Shown here piece after piece: positions 9,901 to 21,033 of a stretch of 64,000 nucleotides of DNA; position 1 is the first letter of the stretch, and each line of letters starts with the position of its first letter. A program made the position numbers and the translations under genes. The notes beneath the pieces are model-generated. The model was not told where the DNA came from. It saw only the letters and a program-made list of their open reading frames with translations, and made no database searches. Source of the stretch: Owenia fusiformis (Eukaryota; Annelida; Polychaeta; Sabellida; Oweniidae). The stretch lies in the NCBI GenBank assembly GCA_903813345.2, contig CAIIXF020000002.1, positions 32,568,109 through 32,632,108 on the forward strand, written 5' to 3'.

Positions 9901-12900
9901 TTACTTAACATTCCTAATAATTACTTTGATCATTTCATGATAGCTGTAATAGATTGGTAAAACACATACATCTACATTGCGTAATCCTCGACTAGCATAA
10001 ACATGATCAATACATGTTCCAAATTCAGTCGTTGGTACAGTTGGATCTGACAGTAATCTGTATCTTTGGCGTAGCAAGAAATCATGAATAGGGTGCTTCT
10101 CTGTATCAATCAAATTTTCATTTAAATCACCAACAATAAGAACTTTTTTATGCTTTTTGTGAACATAATGTAAAATGTTCTCCATTTCTAAAACAAATTT
10201 TGTTTTCACTATTTTTGGTGACTTATATAATGTTATCACAGCAATATCTTTAAAGATGGTAATTGCGTTGTCCAAAGGTGATATTATGTTGGATGTTTGC
10301 AAGTTTCCAAAACCATTTTTCTTATAAATGGCAATTCCACCTTTACGGGTTGAGTCAATTTCTGTTTTTCTATTCACTATATGTGGAGAATCGAATGTTT
10401 CAATCTCAAGAATATCACACACATTTTCATGTCTAAGCCATGTTTCTGTGAGACACATAACATCACATGAGGTCAAGTCAGTGTTACACTTTACATCTTC
10501 TATATGACCTATCAAACCCTGTGTATTATGATAAATAATGGCCAAGTCATTCTCTGTTGCCATTTCATAGTGAGGTAAATATTGAGATAAATCTAACTCT
10601 GGCATCTTTTCTAAAGCCTTTGCTGTGTTTTCGTCACAATATATTTTCTTCGGGTCATAATCAATTATATAAAGACCTTCAGCTGATGTTACCCTACTGA
10701 AAGCAACATATGCTTGACCACCTGTAAACAAGTTTGCGCATGATATGGCAAGTCTTTCACATGTCTTCCCCTGCAATTTATGTATAGTGCAGCCATATGA
10801 TAAAATCAGTGGTAGTTGACGTCTCATAAATTTGCCATTGACTTCATCATTATATGGTTCAATACGTATAGAATCAGGGTGAACTTTAGACTTATCTTTA
10901 TATCTGCTCTTTATACCTACTTTTGGATTATCAAATTTAACCCATACAGCCTTCGGCATATTGTCTGTATCATTTTCAAATTCAATAGCAGTTACAACAC
11001 CAAATGCACCATTAGCCAGTCCATCAGCAGTACATATATTTTTTATCAGAAGTACATTTGCACCAATGCAAATTTGTATTTCATGTGAAAGGGTATCATC
11101 CCGACGATTTGGTGGTTTGTCAGTTTTTTTCCATTCTTGGCCTTTCAATTTGGTGTAATCAATTGCTTTTATATTATATATTTTATTATTAGTTGACTTT
11201 GCATAAGACAATATTCTCTTCCGATTATACTCATTCACTTGGACATGCTTAGAATATATCCTCATGACATCTTCTGGAATTGGTTTTTTCATTATTTCTC
11301 TAATGAATTCATCGTCTTCGGTCGATATTTTTTCACCTTTTTTAAGAATTCTAATTCTGTTTAAAAATTCGGCATATTTGAGATCATCTTTCTGTCTCAT
11401 TATTTCAGTCAGCTCTATTTTTTTGAATTTTCCCCAAGGATTATAATCTGGCTCATCAGATGTCAGTAAACTTTTCTGCATAACTGGGGGCAATTGATAA
11501 AAATCTCCAAATGCTAATACTGAAGTATTACCAAAATCTGGATGGTTGCCAGGTTTAATTTGCTTAAGTCTTCCTCGTACTGTGTTGAAAAGTCTGACAC
11601 TAACCATAGAAATCTCATCAACTATCAGATTCTCTAGAGATTTTAGTCTCATTTTTAAGGGAGCTATATCTTTTTCTTCAAGTGGCTTATATTTTGAAGA
11701 CATAAATCTTGAAGTGATTCTAAATGCCGAATGTAATGTATTGCCATTAATTTGGAAGGCGCTTGTTCCTGTTGGACTTGTTAACAGTACACTCAAGTCA
11801 TCTGGATTCTTTAAAAGGTTTCGCAATAAATGAGTGGAAATATAATGGATGCATTTAATCAAATGTGTTTTACCTGTTCCTGCTTTTCCACAAATATGAA
11901 GAAATAAAGGTTCAACTTGTTTATGCCACGATAACTCTAAGCAGCGTTTCCTAATTAAATAAAACACTTGTTTTTGCTTCGCATTCATGGTTCTCATTAA
12001 CTTCATGGCTTCCTCTGTAGGTATTGTATCTGTCTGTAATTCTACAAGACAATTTACATTTCCTTTAACTTTTGTTTTAAGGTCAATATCAGGCATATCA
12101 TTTTCATCAATTTCATCACAATTTGGTTTAACATATTCGGAAATACACTCCTGTCTTTCCAGTTCTTGCTCTGGTGCTAACTGAGCCCATGCATTCTCAT
12201 ATGTATCATCTTCATTTAATTGTTCTTGCGCAGCATCTAAATCATCGCCAGTAACATCATAAATACATTTATATTTTGACACAATTTCAGACACTTGCAA
12301 ACATTTTTCTCCATGTTTTATTTTTCCACACTTGAAATAGCCTTCAAATGTTTCATATTTAGCAGGTCGCAATTCTTGATCACTTCTGTGTGGTATGAAG
12401 AGTTGGAGCATACTATGATAGTATTCATCAGGATTGGTGTCCTTCGAGAATTTTGGATATCTTATAATAGCTGGTGGACTTTTTGATCTCTTCTGAATAT
12501 ATCCTAAGCCATTTTTCAGTTGTATCTTTTTTGATGTTTCTGTTTGATTTTCAAATACTTCATCATCGTAATTATATGTTACAACTCTGTACATTGATGC
12601 AAACTCTGCCAAACATAATTCATCAAATTCTAAATTACATGGCCTTCCAAAATATCTTTCAATGATACTTGTTGCCCATATTTTATCTTGTTCATTCTCT
12701 TTGTGTCTGCGGATCTGTGAAATTGGTAATGACATCTTTATTGGGTTGTTACCCACTGGCAGAAATACTGTTTGTCTTGAACATTCTTTAAGATGAAGAT
12801 TGGTGGCTCTGTACACGGCTTCTTGAGCACTAACTTCTCTATGTTGCATATATTTGTATCCGATCATTTTCATGAGTTTTGAGGCAGATGCATTTTTCTC

Positions 12901-15900
12901 TTTAGCTTCTTGTTCAGCATCTATTAGATTTTGACTCATATCACGTTCTTGTTTTGAAATGTATGATACAATATACACTACACAAGAAAATACATCAAGA
13001 ACATATTGTATATCCATGTTAGCTTCCCATGCTTTCAGAAGGTCTGGATTGTAGTTATTTATCCACATTTCCTGAACATTTCTCCTCAAGAATATAGTTT
13101 TCTTTCTTTTACTAGTCAAAACTCTAATTACATTTTCATATTTCTCCATTGTTAATCCTGGATATGCTTTCTCAAAAATTTCAGTTAATGTCATTTTTGC
13201 ATAATCTTCTGACAGAAAAAACTTCCAAAGAGACTGAATAATATCTTCAGCTACTTTTATTGGTATACTCTCTATTGGTTCATCAGAAATGTTGTCATCA
13301 ACAATAAAGGTTCTGTCAGATGGAAGTTTGGGGAAGTGAAATCTACAACTTGCTTTTTTATTTTTCTTACAACTTTTTGAATGGTTTTTGCTGTGTGTTT
13401 GAACTTCATTGACTATTCTGTTCAAATCTGGATCAATTGTCTCATCTGGCAGTTCACAAGAGATATATCTATCAATGAATTCCTCAACATCTGAGTCTTT
13501 TGATTTGCCATAAATGGGAGCATCTTCAATCCAAATTAAACAGTGTATATGGGGTGATCCTCTCATTTGAAACTCAACACGGTAAAACATATCTTTTATT
13601 CTACCAATCGGTTCTGCAGGTGATTTCAATACATCATTCATGAACCTTCTCCATCTGTTATCAAACATTCTTGCAACAGTAACTGGATTATCTCTGATGA
13701 ATTCACATCGTTCTGTTTTTGTTATTTCGTCTGGCAAACGTGGGTCATTATTTTGTTTCAGGATTGTTTCAATAACCTCATTCCATTTCAAATCTGCTGA
13801 TGAAAATGAACAAAACCATGTTGGTGGTCCAAGTTGCCGTATCATTGCAAATAAATCTTTTTGTACATGTTGCCAGTATGGTGGTGTGCCACGGATTGGT
13901 TGCAGATAATGATGACCAACATTTTTCCGGCAAAGACTTTCACTTTTATCCTTACTAATAATATCATCAGCTGTTATTACATCACCACTCGTTGACTTTT
14001 CTGTTATTTTCCTGAGGCTGATACTAACTTTAGAGAGTATATTCTGAAGTTCAGTCAAATATTGGGCATAAAATATATATTGAGTATTTTTAGCAAACCT
14101 TAAGTCTGCAGATAATAACCTATTGCCAAAATATTTGAATGCTGACAATTTCTTTTCTCTTTTTTCAGCATTTGTATTTTTTCCATTTGGAAATAAAGTT
14201 GGGAATGAAAGTGCTTCATTGTTCTTTTCTTGGAGAATACGTATTGGCTTGTTGTTTTCTCCTGGTGCTATGCAGTATATCTTGTCAAGATGTGTGTCAA
14301 TAATATTTTGAGCAATATCATCAGGTTGCATACAAGTATCAAATACTATATTCTGTATATCACTACTAGTGTCTTTATCCAGGATTTCTGTATTGGTTTC
14401 TTGATCTTGATCACAGTCTATCTCAGTAGATTTTAAGTCATGTTTACTTCCATATTTTTTTTTGTCTTCTTCACTTAAAATTTCAGGAGGTATTGAATTC
14501 ACAAAATCATCCAATATATCAATATCTTTGTATTGCTCATTGTTTTGTTTCAGGTACTTGAGTGCTTCTTTTACTTTAGAAACATTCACTGACTTATATA
14601 AGTAATGACCCTTATATTCAAGTTTGCGCTTGAGTTTCACTGTCAAAAGTTGTTCATCACTAATTGGCCTTGGTAAGACTTTAATGGTTTCTTCGGCATT
14701 ACTTGATACAGATATAACAGGACCATTCATACCAGATTGTCCTCCTCTTGGCAATTGTACTATTTTCATAAAAGGTAAACGTAACGACACTAAATGTTGT
14801 TCAAGGACATTCAAATCTTTCAGTTCTGGTGGAATAGATGGTACAGACAAATTGTTGCTAAAAGACATCAGAGGAATTTTACCTTTTTTAAAGTGAACAT
14901 GGCAGTTCTGACATATCCATAATCTGCTCTTAGGAGAATTGCAAAGTGTACAACTTTGGTTGCATATTTCTTTCTTGTGTAAATATATTTTTGAAACACT
15001 CTTTTGTTCATCCTGTTGAGATAATTTTGAATAAGTATTTTCTTTGTAGGCAAGCACTTGATTTTTAAAAAGCAATCTGTGACAAACCACACAAATATAA
15101 TTTAGTCCATCGTGAATTGTTTGTTTAAAGTCATAAATTACTTTTTCAATATTTTCTCTTTGAGTATTTCTGATAATGTGTTTTTGTTTACCTTGGTTGA
15201 TCTTACGTTTCTTGAAGGCTTCATCAGTGTTGTACTTTTGTTGGCTTTCTAGTCTCACTTTTTGTTGAAAATCTAGATCAGATTCATACTTGCCCTTGCT
15301 TTGTTGTCTCACTTTCTGTTGAAAATCTAGATCAGATTCATACTTGCCCTTGCTTTGTTGTCTCACTTTCTGTTGAAAATCTAGATCAGATTCATACTTG
15401 TCCTTGCTTTGTTGTCTCACTTTCTGTTGAAAATCTAGATCAGATTCATATTTTCTTTTGCTCTGTTTTATCTTTCTCTGCTTGAAAAGCTCATCAGTTT
15501 CATATCTTTCTTTGATTTGTTGCTTTCTTTGGTCAACCTTATCATGTCTGAAGAGCTCATCAGTAGAGTATCTGTGTCTTTCATAAATCTTACTCTTGTA
15601 TTTCCTCTGATCTGTCTTTGACATCTTTCTCAACTTTGCCTTGTCACTTTCTGAGAAAATATCATCATTTTTACAATCATCATTAATCGAGCTACTACAA
15701 CAGGTCTCATCTTTGGTACATTTTGTTGAATCATGTCTTGTTTTATCACAATTTCCAGCCGTTACCTGACCAAATGTTTCTTTTAATTTACATAAATGAA
15801 CATATGATTGTTTGATTCGCAGACTGGTTGAACTAACAGGATTCTGTTTGCTATCAGATACAGGTTGAGTGTCAGTATCTTCTGTGAAGTTTAATCTCCT

Positions 15901-18900
15901 TTTGCAAGATTTTCTTTCATTTGACTTTGAGGGCATGAGAGATGGTTCACTACTTGTCTTTTTGACAGTCAAGTTTAGTGCTTCATTTTTGGCAGGGTCA
16001 TTTCTACATTTTATTTTGCTAGATATCGTTTGCCTCTTGATTTTAGGCTCAAGTACTGGGTATTGTATCTGATTAACTCTTGCACATTCTTCAAATGTTA
16101 TACCATCGACAGAAAACCCATGCTTGACATTGGTTCTGTTTATCAAACTATCAGTTAATGACTCTGCAGTGTTCCACAAAAACATTGATATTTTTTCCAA
16201 TGAATTTGACATATGAACAATTGCATTTCCAAAAACATCAATTCGTCCTTGATCATTCCTACTGTGAGGATCAAATGAGTAATACATGTCTTTGCTCTTC
16301 ATAACACAAGTTGTTGTATTCAGGAATGTAACGAGGCATGAGTTGTAATCTGTGAGCCCTTTTTCAATAGCTTCATGTAGAGTTAATCCATCATCGTCTT
16401 CTTCAGTATAATTCCAGTACTCTAAGTAGCCCTGTTGTTGTCTTGATTTGTATGTATACTTTTTGTTGTTAAAGCTTAAGATTTTTGGAATATCAAATAT
16501 TTCCAAATAACCTGTTGGAGTTGGATTTTGAGATATGATACTATTGTATAATATGTTGCCTCGGACTAAAACATCAGTAATGAATTCTGCATTAATTTCA
16601 CGGTGACTTTCATTTTGAAGCATCAGTAAAAATGACAAAGAGTTAGCATAACATTGTTTTCCTTGACCTATGCCTTCAAACATTAGATGATTTTGAGACA
16701 TATTTCCTTCTATAACTTGATCAAATATCTGTATTGCTGATGCATTGTTCTTTGCAGGATTTGTATTTGTATTTGCCGCTATCACATCTGTTACCACGTC
16801 ATAATGACATTGGCTAGAATGATCTAGGTACATACATCTGTTAACAAATGTTTTTCCAAATACTGTCCATCTATTTGTGTTTTCAAAAGTAAGTATCTGG
16901 GTTTGGAATAAATGGCAAGCTGCGGCAATTTCAATATCAGTTCCCCATACAGATGATCTATTCATATTTTGGGATTTTATATGATTTTCCAATTCTGTTG
17001 CGGTTATTCCTCTTGTTTTACAAATGTATTTCTTACAGCTTTGGTCATTTCTATGAGACACTATACTCTGTCTAATAGCAGTGTGGTCATTTTCATTGTT
17101 TGTTATACAATATGCAATTGCTCTAAAAAGACAGTTTCCATCACCTCTGATATGTTTTAAGGATTCATATTTTGGCTTCATAAAGGCAATTTCAACATTG
17201 TCATATACAGGATCATTGCTTTTTGGCGTATACTTGAGATGATGGATGTTGCATAAATGAACTTTCTCTTGGTTTTGCAAAGGGTTAAAATTCCCAATAG
17301 GCTCACTGTAGGTTTCTTTCAAAACAGTTACATCATCAGGACTTTCCTTTGATTTATCCTTAGAATTATCTTTTGGGTTGTAACCTCCAGTTTGGGAAAC
17401 TTTGTATTTTGTTCCAGTTTGTAAATCTTTCGAAGACACATTTTCATTTAACAGTTTGTCATCATTGTCAGCTTCTAAGATTTCAGTCTTTTTCACTTCA
17501 TATTTATGGTTCATGGAAGACAGTATTTCATTGTTTTTGCTATGACTATGAATCGTTACTGGTGGAACACGTAAACATCCTTCAGCAAAAATATCTTGCA
17601 TTTGTTCTACAATTTCTACAAAGTATGGATTTTCACTGTCTGGCACATTTTTAGTTTCTGGTTTGTTTCTAGTTGTATCTGATTTGTAACTAAGATATTT
17701 GGATCTTTTCAATTCTTTCCTGTTTGAACAGTGTTCAATATTCAGCTTGAACAGTGTTTCAGTGTTATCAATGTTTAAGATTTTGAGATCATTATTTTCA
17801 ATTGGTGGTACTCTTACAGTGTTGTCAGACAAAAACTGTTCTAGATCATGGTGTGGCAATACATGTTTCTCTGGTTGTGAAGTTCTGAAAGTACTATCTG
17901 GGACATGCTTTTGTTGTTTTGAAGTTGAGTTGCTTTTCAATCGTCCAAGTTTACGCCTCGATAGTTTCTGTGTTTTTATAAGAATAGGCTGTAATGTTTC
18001 ATTGTTTTTTAAATGTCGTTCCATTTTCTTTCTTCTTGCTTTCATTTTGATAACTTCAGATCTTTCTTGTCTCCTTATTTTGTTTCTTAAGTACTTTTCT
18101 GATTTCAACAGAGATCTAAGAATATCATTGGTATCAGTAAGAAGTGCGTTCACATCATGGATAATTTTGAGAGATTTTCCAAGAGTATCAATGCAGTTTG
18201 CTATTAAAATATCTTTTGGTTGTGTGACAGTTCCAACCTCTGCTGACACATTGGCAAATTTGGTAAGTTTTCTGAGTTTCTTCTTCTCAGATTTCTTTAT
18301 GGTATTCTGTATTAACAGTGTGGCCAACTCAGATATTAATGAATCTTCCATATCTTCTGCTAACACCTTGTGATGGTTTGTATTGTTCTCAGTAATATTA
18401 GAAGTTGTACGCGATATTGTATCAATGTTTTTATACATATATTCAGTTGAACATGAGAATGCGACTTCCGAAAGTATGGTCTTATTGAAGCACAATGGTA
18501 CTGGTATTTCTTGCTTTCCATATGGTATTTTAGGTAAATTAGGCATTTCAGTTTGTATTTCAGTTTGTACTTCAGCTTGTACTTTAGGCACAGTAAGCAC
18601 TTCAGTTTGTATTTCAGGTACAGTAAGCATTTCAGTTTCTATTTCTGGTACAGTAAGTGCTACAGTTTCTATTTCAGGATCGGTAAGCCCTTCAGTTTCT
18701 ATTTCAGGTACAGTAAGCTCTACAGTTTCTATTCTAGGTACAGTAAGCACTTCAGTTTCTATTATAGGTACAGTAAGCACTTCAGTTTCTATTCTAGGTA
18801 CAGTAAGCACTTCAGTTATTCTGGGTACAGTAAGCACTACTACAGGTTGGGAATGCATTTGGTCTCCCTCCAGCCGCGATGCAAATGCATCACCCCCACC

Positions 18901-18963
18901 GCGACCTTCGCAGGAATCATACCCACCAACCGTTCGCTTCTTCCTCCTTCGATCAGGTGTGGC
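9901..18963 (-). CDS. Helentron Rep-helicase-endonuclease polyprotein, exon 2
   Basis: This exon encodes 3,020 of 3,043 residues; numbering below is for the joined protein. Order: decapeptide repeats (about 65-165); OTU protease, GDGNC with Cys634 and HYDVV with His743; a second cysteine-protease-like domain, KQCYAN with Cys794 and DPH with Asp921 and His923, resembling peptidase C76; 18-residue repeats (about 1191-1262); a CxxC-rich segment; HUH Rep with HIH (His1828, His1830) and YIVSYISK (Tyr2020, Tyr2024); PIF1-type helicase with GKAGTGKT (from 2382) and VDEIS (Asp2472); and an EEP endonuclease with TETW (Glu2863) and GDLN (Asp2969, Asn2971). The expected final SDH is SYH (Tyr3031). The obvious Met is at 18858, but the frame is open 35 codons further to a splice acceptor (tttttttacag, ending 18964) and joins exon 1 in phase 0. 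Rep nicks and joins single strands and the helicase unwinds; the protease roles are unproven. Confidence 0.93.
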   Translation of the reverse strand, partial: ATPDRRRKKRTVGGYDSCEGRGGGDAFASRLEGDQMHSQPVVVLTVPRITEVLTVPRIETEVLTVPIIETEVLTVPRIETVELTVPEIETEGLTDPEIETVALTVPEIETEMLTVPEIQTEVLTVPKVQAEVQTEIQTEMPNLPKIPYGKQEIPVPLCFNKTILSEVAFSCSTEYMYKNIDTISRTTSNITENNTNHHKVLAEDMEDSLISELATLLIQNTIKKSEKKKLRKLTKFANVSAEVGTVTQPKDILIANCIDTLGKSLKIIHDVNALLTDTNDILRSLLKSEKYLRNKIRRQERSEVIKMKARRKKMERHLKNNETLQPILIKTQKLSRRKLGRLKSNSTSKQQKHVPDSTFRTSQPEKHVLPHHDLEQFLSDNTVRVPPIENNDLKILNIDNTETLFKLNIEHCSNRKELKRSKYLSYKSDTTRNKPETKNVPDSENPYFVEIVEQMQDIFAEGCLRVPPVTIHSHSKNNEILSSMNHKYEVKKTEILEADNDDKLLNENVSSKDLQTGTKYKVSQTGGYNPKDNSKDKSKESPDDVTVLKETYSEPIGNFNPLQNQEKVHLCNIHHLKYTPKSNDPVYDNVEIAFMKPKYESLKHIRGDGNCLFRAIAYCITNNENDHTAIRQSIVSHRNDQSCKKYICKTRGITATELENHIKSQNMNRSSVWGTDIEIAAACHLFQTQILTFENTNRWTVFGKTFVNRCMYLDHSSQCHYDVVTDVIAANTNTNPAKNNASAIQIFDQVIEGNMSQNHLMFEGIGQGKQCYANSLSFLLMLQNESHREINAEFITDVLVRGNILYNSIISQNPTPTGYLEIFDIPKILSFNNKKYTYKSRQQQGYLEYWNYTEEDDDGLTLHEAIEKGLTDYNSCLVTFLNTTTCVMKSKDMYYSFDPHSRNDQGRIDVFGNAIVHMSNSLEKISMFLWNTAESLTDSLINRTNVKHGFSVDGITFEECARVNQIQYPVLEPKIKRQTISSKIKCRNDPAKNEALNLTVKKTSSEPSLMPSKSNERKSCKRRLNFTEDTDTQPVSDSKQNPVSSTSLRIKQSYVHLCKLKETFGQVTAGNCDKTRHDSTKCTKDETCCSSSINDDCKNDDIFSESDKAKLRKMSKTDQRKYKSKIYERHRYSTDELFRHDKVDQRKQQIKERYETDELFKQRKIKQSKRKYESDLDFQQKVRQQSKDKYESDLDFQQKVRQQSKGKYESDLDFQQKVRQQSKGKYESDLDFQQKVRLESQQKYNTDEAFKKRKINQGKQKHIIRNTQRENIEKVIYDFKQTIHDGLNYICVVCHRLLFKNQVLAYKENTYSKLSQQDEQKSVSKIYLHKKEICNQSCTLCNSPKSRLWICQNCHVHFKKGKIPLMSFSNNLSVPSIPPELKDLNVLEQHLVSLRLPFMKIVQLPRGGQSGMNGPVISVSSNAEETIKVLPRPISDEQLLTVKLKRKLEYKGHYLYKSVNVSKVKEALKYLKQNNEQYKDIDILDDFVNSIPPEILSEEDKKKYGSKHDLKSTEIDCDQDQETNTEILDKDTSSDIQNIVFDTCMQPDDIAQNIIDTHLDKIYCIAPGENNKPIRILQEKNNEALSFPTLFPNGKNTNAEKREKKLSAFKYFGNRLLSADLRFAKNTQYIFYAQYLTELQNILSKVSISLRKITEKSTSGDVITADDIISKDKSESLCRKNVGHHYLQPIRGTPPYWQHVQKDLFAMIRQLGPPTWFCSFSSADLKWNEVIETILKQNNDPRLPDEITKTERCEFIRDNPVTVARMFDNRWRRFMNDVLKSPAEPIGRIKDMFYRVEFQMRGSPHIHCLIWIEDAPIYGKSKDSDVEEFIDRYISCELPDETIDPDLNRIVNEVQTHSKNHSKSCKKNKKASCRFHFPKLPSDRTFIVDDNISDEPIESIPIKVAEDIIQSLWKFFLSEDYAKMTLTEIFEKAYPGLTMEKYENVIRVLTSKRKKTIFLRRNVQEMWINNYNPDLLKAWEANMDIQYVLDVFSCVVYIVSYISKQERDMSQNLIDAEQEAKEKNASASKLMKMIGYKYMQHREVSAQEAVYRATNLHLKECSRQTVFLPVGNNPIKMSLPISQIRRHKENEQDKIWATSIIERYFGRPCNLEFDELCLAEFASMYRVVTYNYDDEVFENQTETSKKIQLKNGLGYIQKRSKSPPAIIRYPKFSKDTNPDEYYHSMLQLFIPHRSDQELRPAKYETFEGYFKCGKIKHGEKCLQVSEIVSKYKCIYDVTGDDLDAAQEQLNEDDTYENAWAQLAPEQELERQECISEYVKPNCDEIDENDMPDIDLKTKVKGNVNCLVELQTDTIPTEEAMKLMRTMNAKQKQVFYLIRKRCLELSWHKQVEPLFLHICGKAGTGKTHLIKCIHYISTHLLRNLLKNPDDLSVLLTSPTGTSAFQINGNTLHSAFRITSRFMSSKYKPLEEKDIAPLKMRLKSLENLIVDEISMVSVRLFNTVRGRLKQIKPGNHPDFGNTSVLAFGDFYQLPPVMQKSLLTSDEPDYNPWGKFKKIELTEIMRQKDDLKYAEFLNRIRILKKGEKISTEDDEFIREIMKKPIPEDVMRIYSKHVQVNEYNRKRILSYAKSTNNKIYNIKAIDYTKLKGQEWKKTDKPPNRRDDTLSHEIQICIGANVLLIKNICTADGLANGAFGVVTAIEFENDTDNMPKAVWVKFDNPKVGIKSRYKDKSKVHPDSIRIEPYNDEVNGKFMRRQLPLILSYGCTIHKLQGKTCERLAISCANLFTGGQAYVAFSRVTSAEGLYIIDYDPKKIYCDENTAKALEKMPELDLSQYLPHYEMATENDLAIIYHNTQGLIGHIEDVKCNTDLTSCDVMCLTETWLRHENVCDILEIETFDSPHIVNRKTEIDSTRKGGIAIYKKNGFGNLQTSNIISPLDNAITIFKDIAVITLYKSPKIVKTKFVLEMENILHYVHKKHKKVLIVGDLNENLIDTEKHPIHDFLLRQRYRLLSDPTVPTTEFGTCIDHVYASRGLRNVDVCVLPIYYSYHEMIKVIIRNVK
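15245..15460 (-). repeat. 54-bp coding minisatellite (18-residue repeat) in the Helentron protein
   Basis: Four nearly identical units read KYESDLDFQQKVRQQSK. Similar but diverged units (YETDELFKQRKIKQSK, YNTDEAFKKRKINQGK) flank them, so the run is an expansion inside an older degenerate repeat. It is highly charged and probably an extended or helical linker between the protease and Rep halves. Confidence 0.93.
18589..18840 (-). repeat. 30-bp coding minisatellite (decapeptide LTVPRIETEV-type)
   Basis: About eight units of a 30-bp repeat encode variants of LTVPRIETEV at the N-terminus of exon 2. The unit is frame-preserving. The opposite strand is also open here, which is a side effect of the repeat. 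Confidence 0.93.
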
Positions 18964-21033
18964 CTGTAAAAAAATTAATACTTACTGTACTCTTAGTATT
19001 TTTTGTATGCCATTATATTTTGCGCTTTTTAAGAGCATTATAAATTTGTAAAATAAAGAAGCCATGAAATTCTAATGATCTAAATTCACAAAAAAATACA
19101 TTCTCCAATCACAGGGCTTCAAAATCCAGAATATATTCTTTCTTTTTACCCCCTGCGATAAGCAGTTAGCATTTCCCCTATTAAGAACTCGCAATCTGAT
19201 TGGTTGTTGCAACACTGCAACAGAAATCACTCAGAGTTTGCAGTATTTTACTGCTTGGCAATAAAGGTATTTTTGAAAGCATGAGCCTGGTCTGAGGCAA
19301 AACCAACAAATTTTTGTGAGGGCACTAGTATTGCCGATATTAATGTTCAATAAGATAAGATAAACATGCAAATTTACAAAAAAAACATGCGACGTTTTGA
19401 AATGTCTCAAATCACCAAATATGATTTAAAAATTTGAAAAAAGTGAAAGTTACAGAAAACTAATAGAAACTGAAAATTTTCAATAACACAAAAAAGCAAA
19501 ATATAAAACCACGGAATATTGCAAAAAGTATAGTATCTGGTATTCAGATGAATGAATGACTAATATAAACTAGACAATAGCAATGCCAAAGCGTAGCAAA
19601 TCCCATCGAACAGCAATGGCTGGAAATATTTACAAAAATTGTCATTAGACAGTGTGTCATGCTTATAGTATTCACATACCAATTATGAACAAAATTGCTC
19701 CACTACTTTTTGAGTTACAGCAAAAATAGTAAAATAATGAGTAAAGGCCGCCATTTGTCAAGGTGGTCGCCATGTGCTTCTTTAATATCAACATTTCTAG
19801 CTTTATTAATGTCCTATATCATTTTTTACATTTAAAACATATTGCTATTACAGTTTTACACATTGCACCTAAATTACTGTAAAATTGACACTAAATGGAT
19901 GCCATTTTTAAATGAGTGACCATTTTAAAAATCAGCTTTCTAACAGAACTTCTACCCTTATAGGGCATATATGTACAAAATATTAACAAAATCAGGCCAA
20001 TGGTATTCGAGTTATTGCCCTGACGGACACACAGACGTATATACGTACGGACGTACATACGGACAAACGGACAGATGGATGGAGGCATTCTCTATATCCC
20101 TCCGAATTTCATTCGATGGGATAATGAATACATACCTATGCAAATCACTTTCACAGGGTTAGGATGCTACATTATAGCTAGTTTGATGTATCCAGTACCT
20201 GAGATTGATTGACTAGTTCACTCAAACACACTAGATGTCATATTCATACTCACATACTACAACACTGCAACTGGAAGCTTAGTGATAATAAATGAATAAT
20301 AAAAAGAGCACAGGTAGTAACTTATCCAATGCCTTTGACTATTCAGAAAATCCCCAAGACTGAGTGTTTCATTACATATTTTCACTACATTCATACACAC
20401 TGTCCTTAAAAACATACAGTGGCACACTTTCGTCATCGAAGAATCAATAAGCACAATTGTCTAGCTCATGACCTGTAATTGCAAAAACAGTTGTCTATCT
20501 TGATTTATCCTGAAATGTTTACAGCTAAGGAAATTCAGCATCTTTAAATGACATAAGTTATGCACAGACATTTTCACTCAATTGTTCCCAATGACTTGGG
20601 ACAAGAAACTCTGCCACTTAAAGCCCAGACATTGACTAAAATGAGTGAAAAATATATAAAGCCCACACCCAATTAAACTTCTAGGTTATAGCACCAATCA
20701 CCTTACCTGATGTATCCAGAGCTCTATACTACTTGGCTAGATTCCATTACCCAGGATGCCTAAAGGGTTCACTCAGTTACATACTCACAAATGCTCGACT
20801 GTCCTTAAGGAATCACAACTTGAGTTGTCAAATTTTTATAACTGAAACCCCAGACAGTGATCATTCATTGACTATAAACATGTTTCTCAAACTCACAACA
20901 TCTAGGTTACAGCATACCTACCCATTAGCTCTAGATGATGAAATATAACAATAGTCATATAACACTGCTCTCCATCTAGTTTACAAGGTTACAACATAGA
21001 TGACCATTTTTAGAACTGTTGTTAATAGTTTAC
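18964..21033 (-). other. Intron of the Helentron gene
   Basis: 2,070 bp with GT (21033) and AG (18964). It contains repeat family A copy 3 (19568-20125) and diffuse repeats around 20160-20260 and 20690-20760 sharing 'acctga' and 'gatgtatccag' words. No exon is seen inside. Confidence 0.72.
19568..20125 (+). repeat. Dispersed repeat family A, copy 3 (diverged), in the Helentron intron
   Basis: It opens actagacaatagcaatgcc and aatcccatcgaac and closes attcgatgggataa. The inner part shares 'cttatagtattcacatacc' and 'gctccactactttttgagtt' with the array at 34.6-34.9 kb. It has a short gacggac/ggacgta stretch near its end, as copy 1 does. Confidence 0.75.

Noticed and set aside
17699-19051. Two plus-strand frames of over 220 codons
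   Set aside because: They are antisense to the Helentron exon, low in complexity (Ser/Val runs from the 30-bp repeat), and have no recognisable domain.
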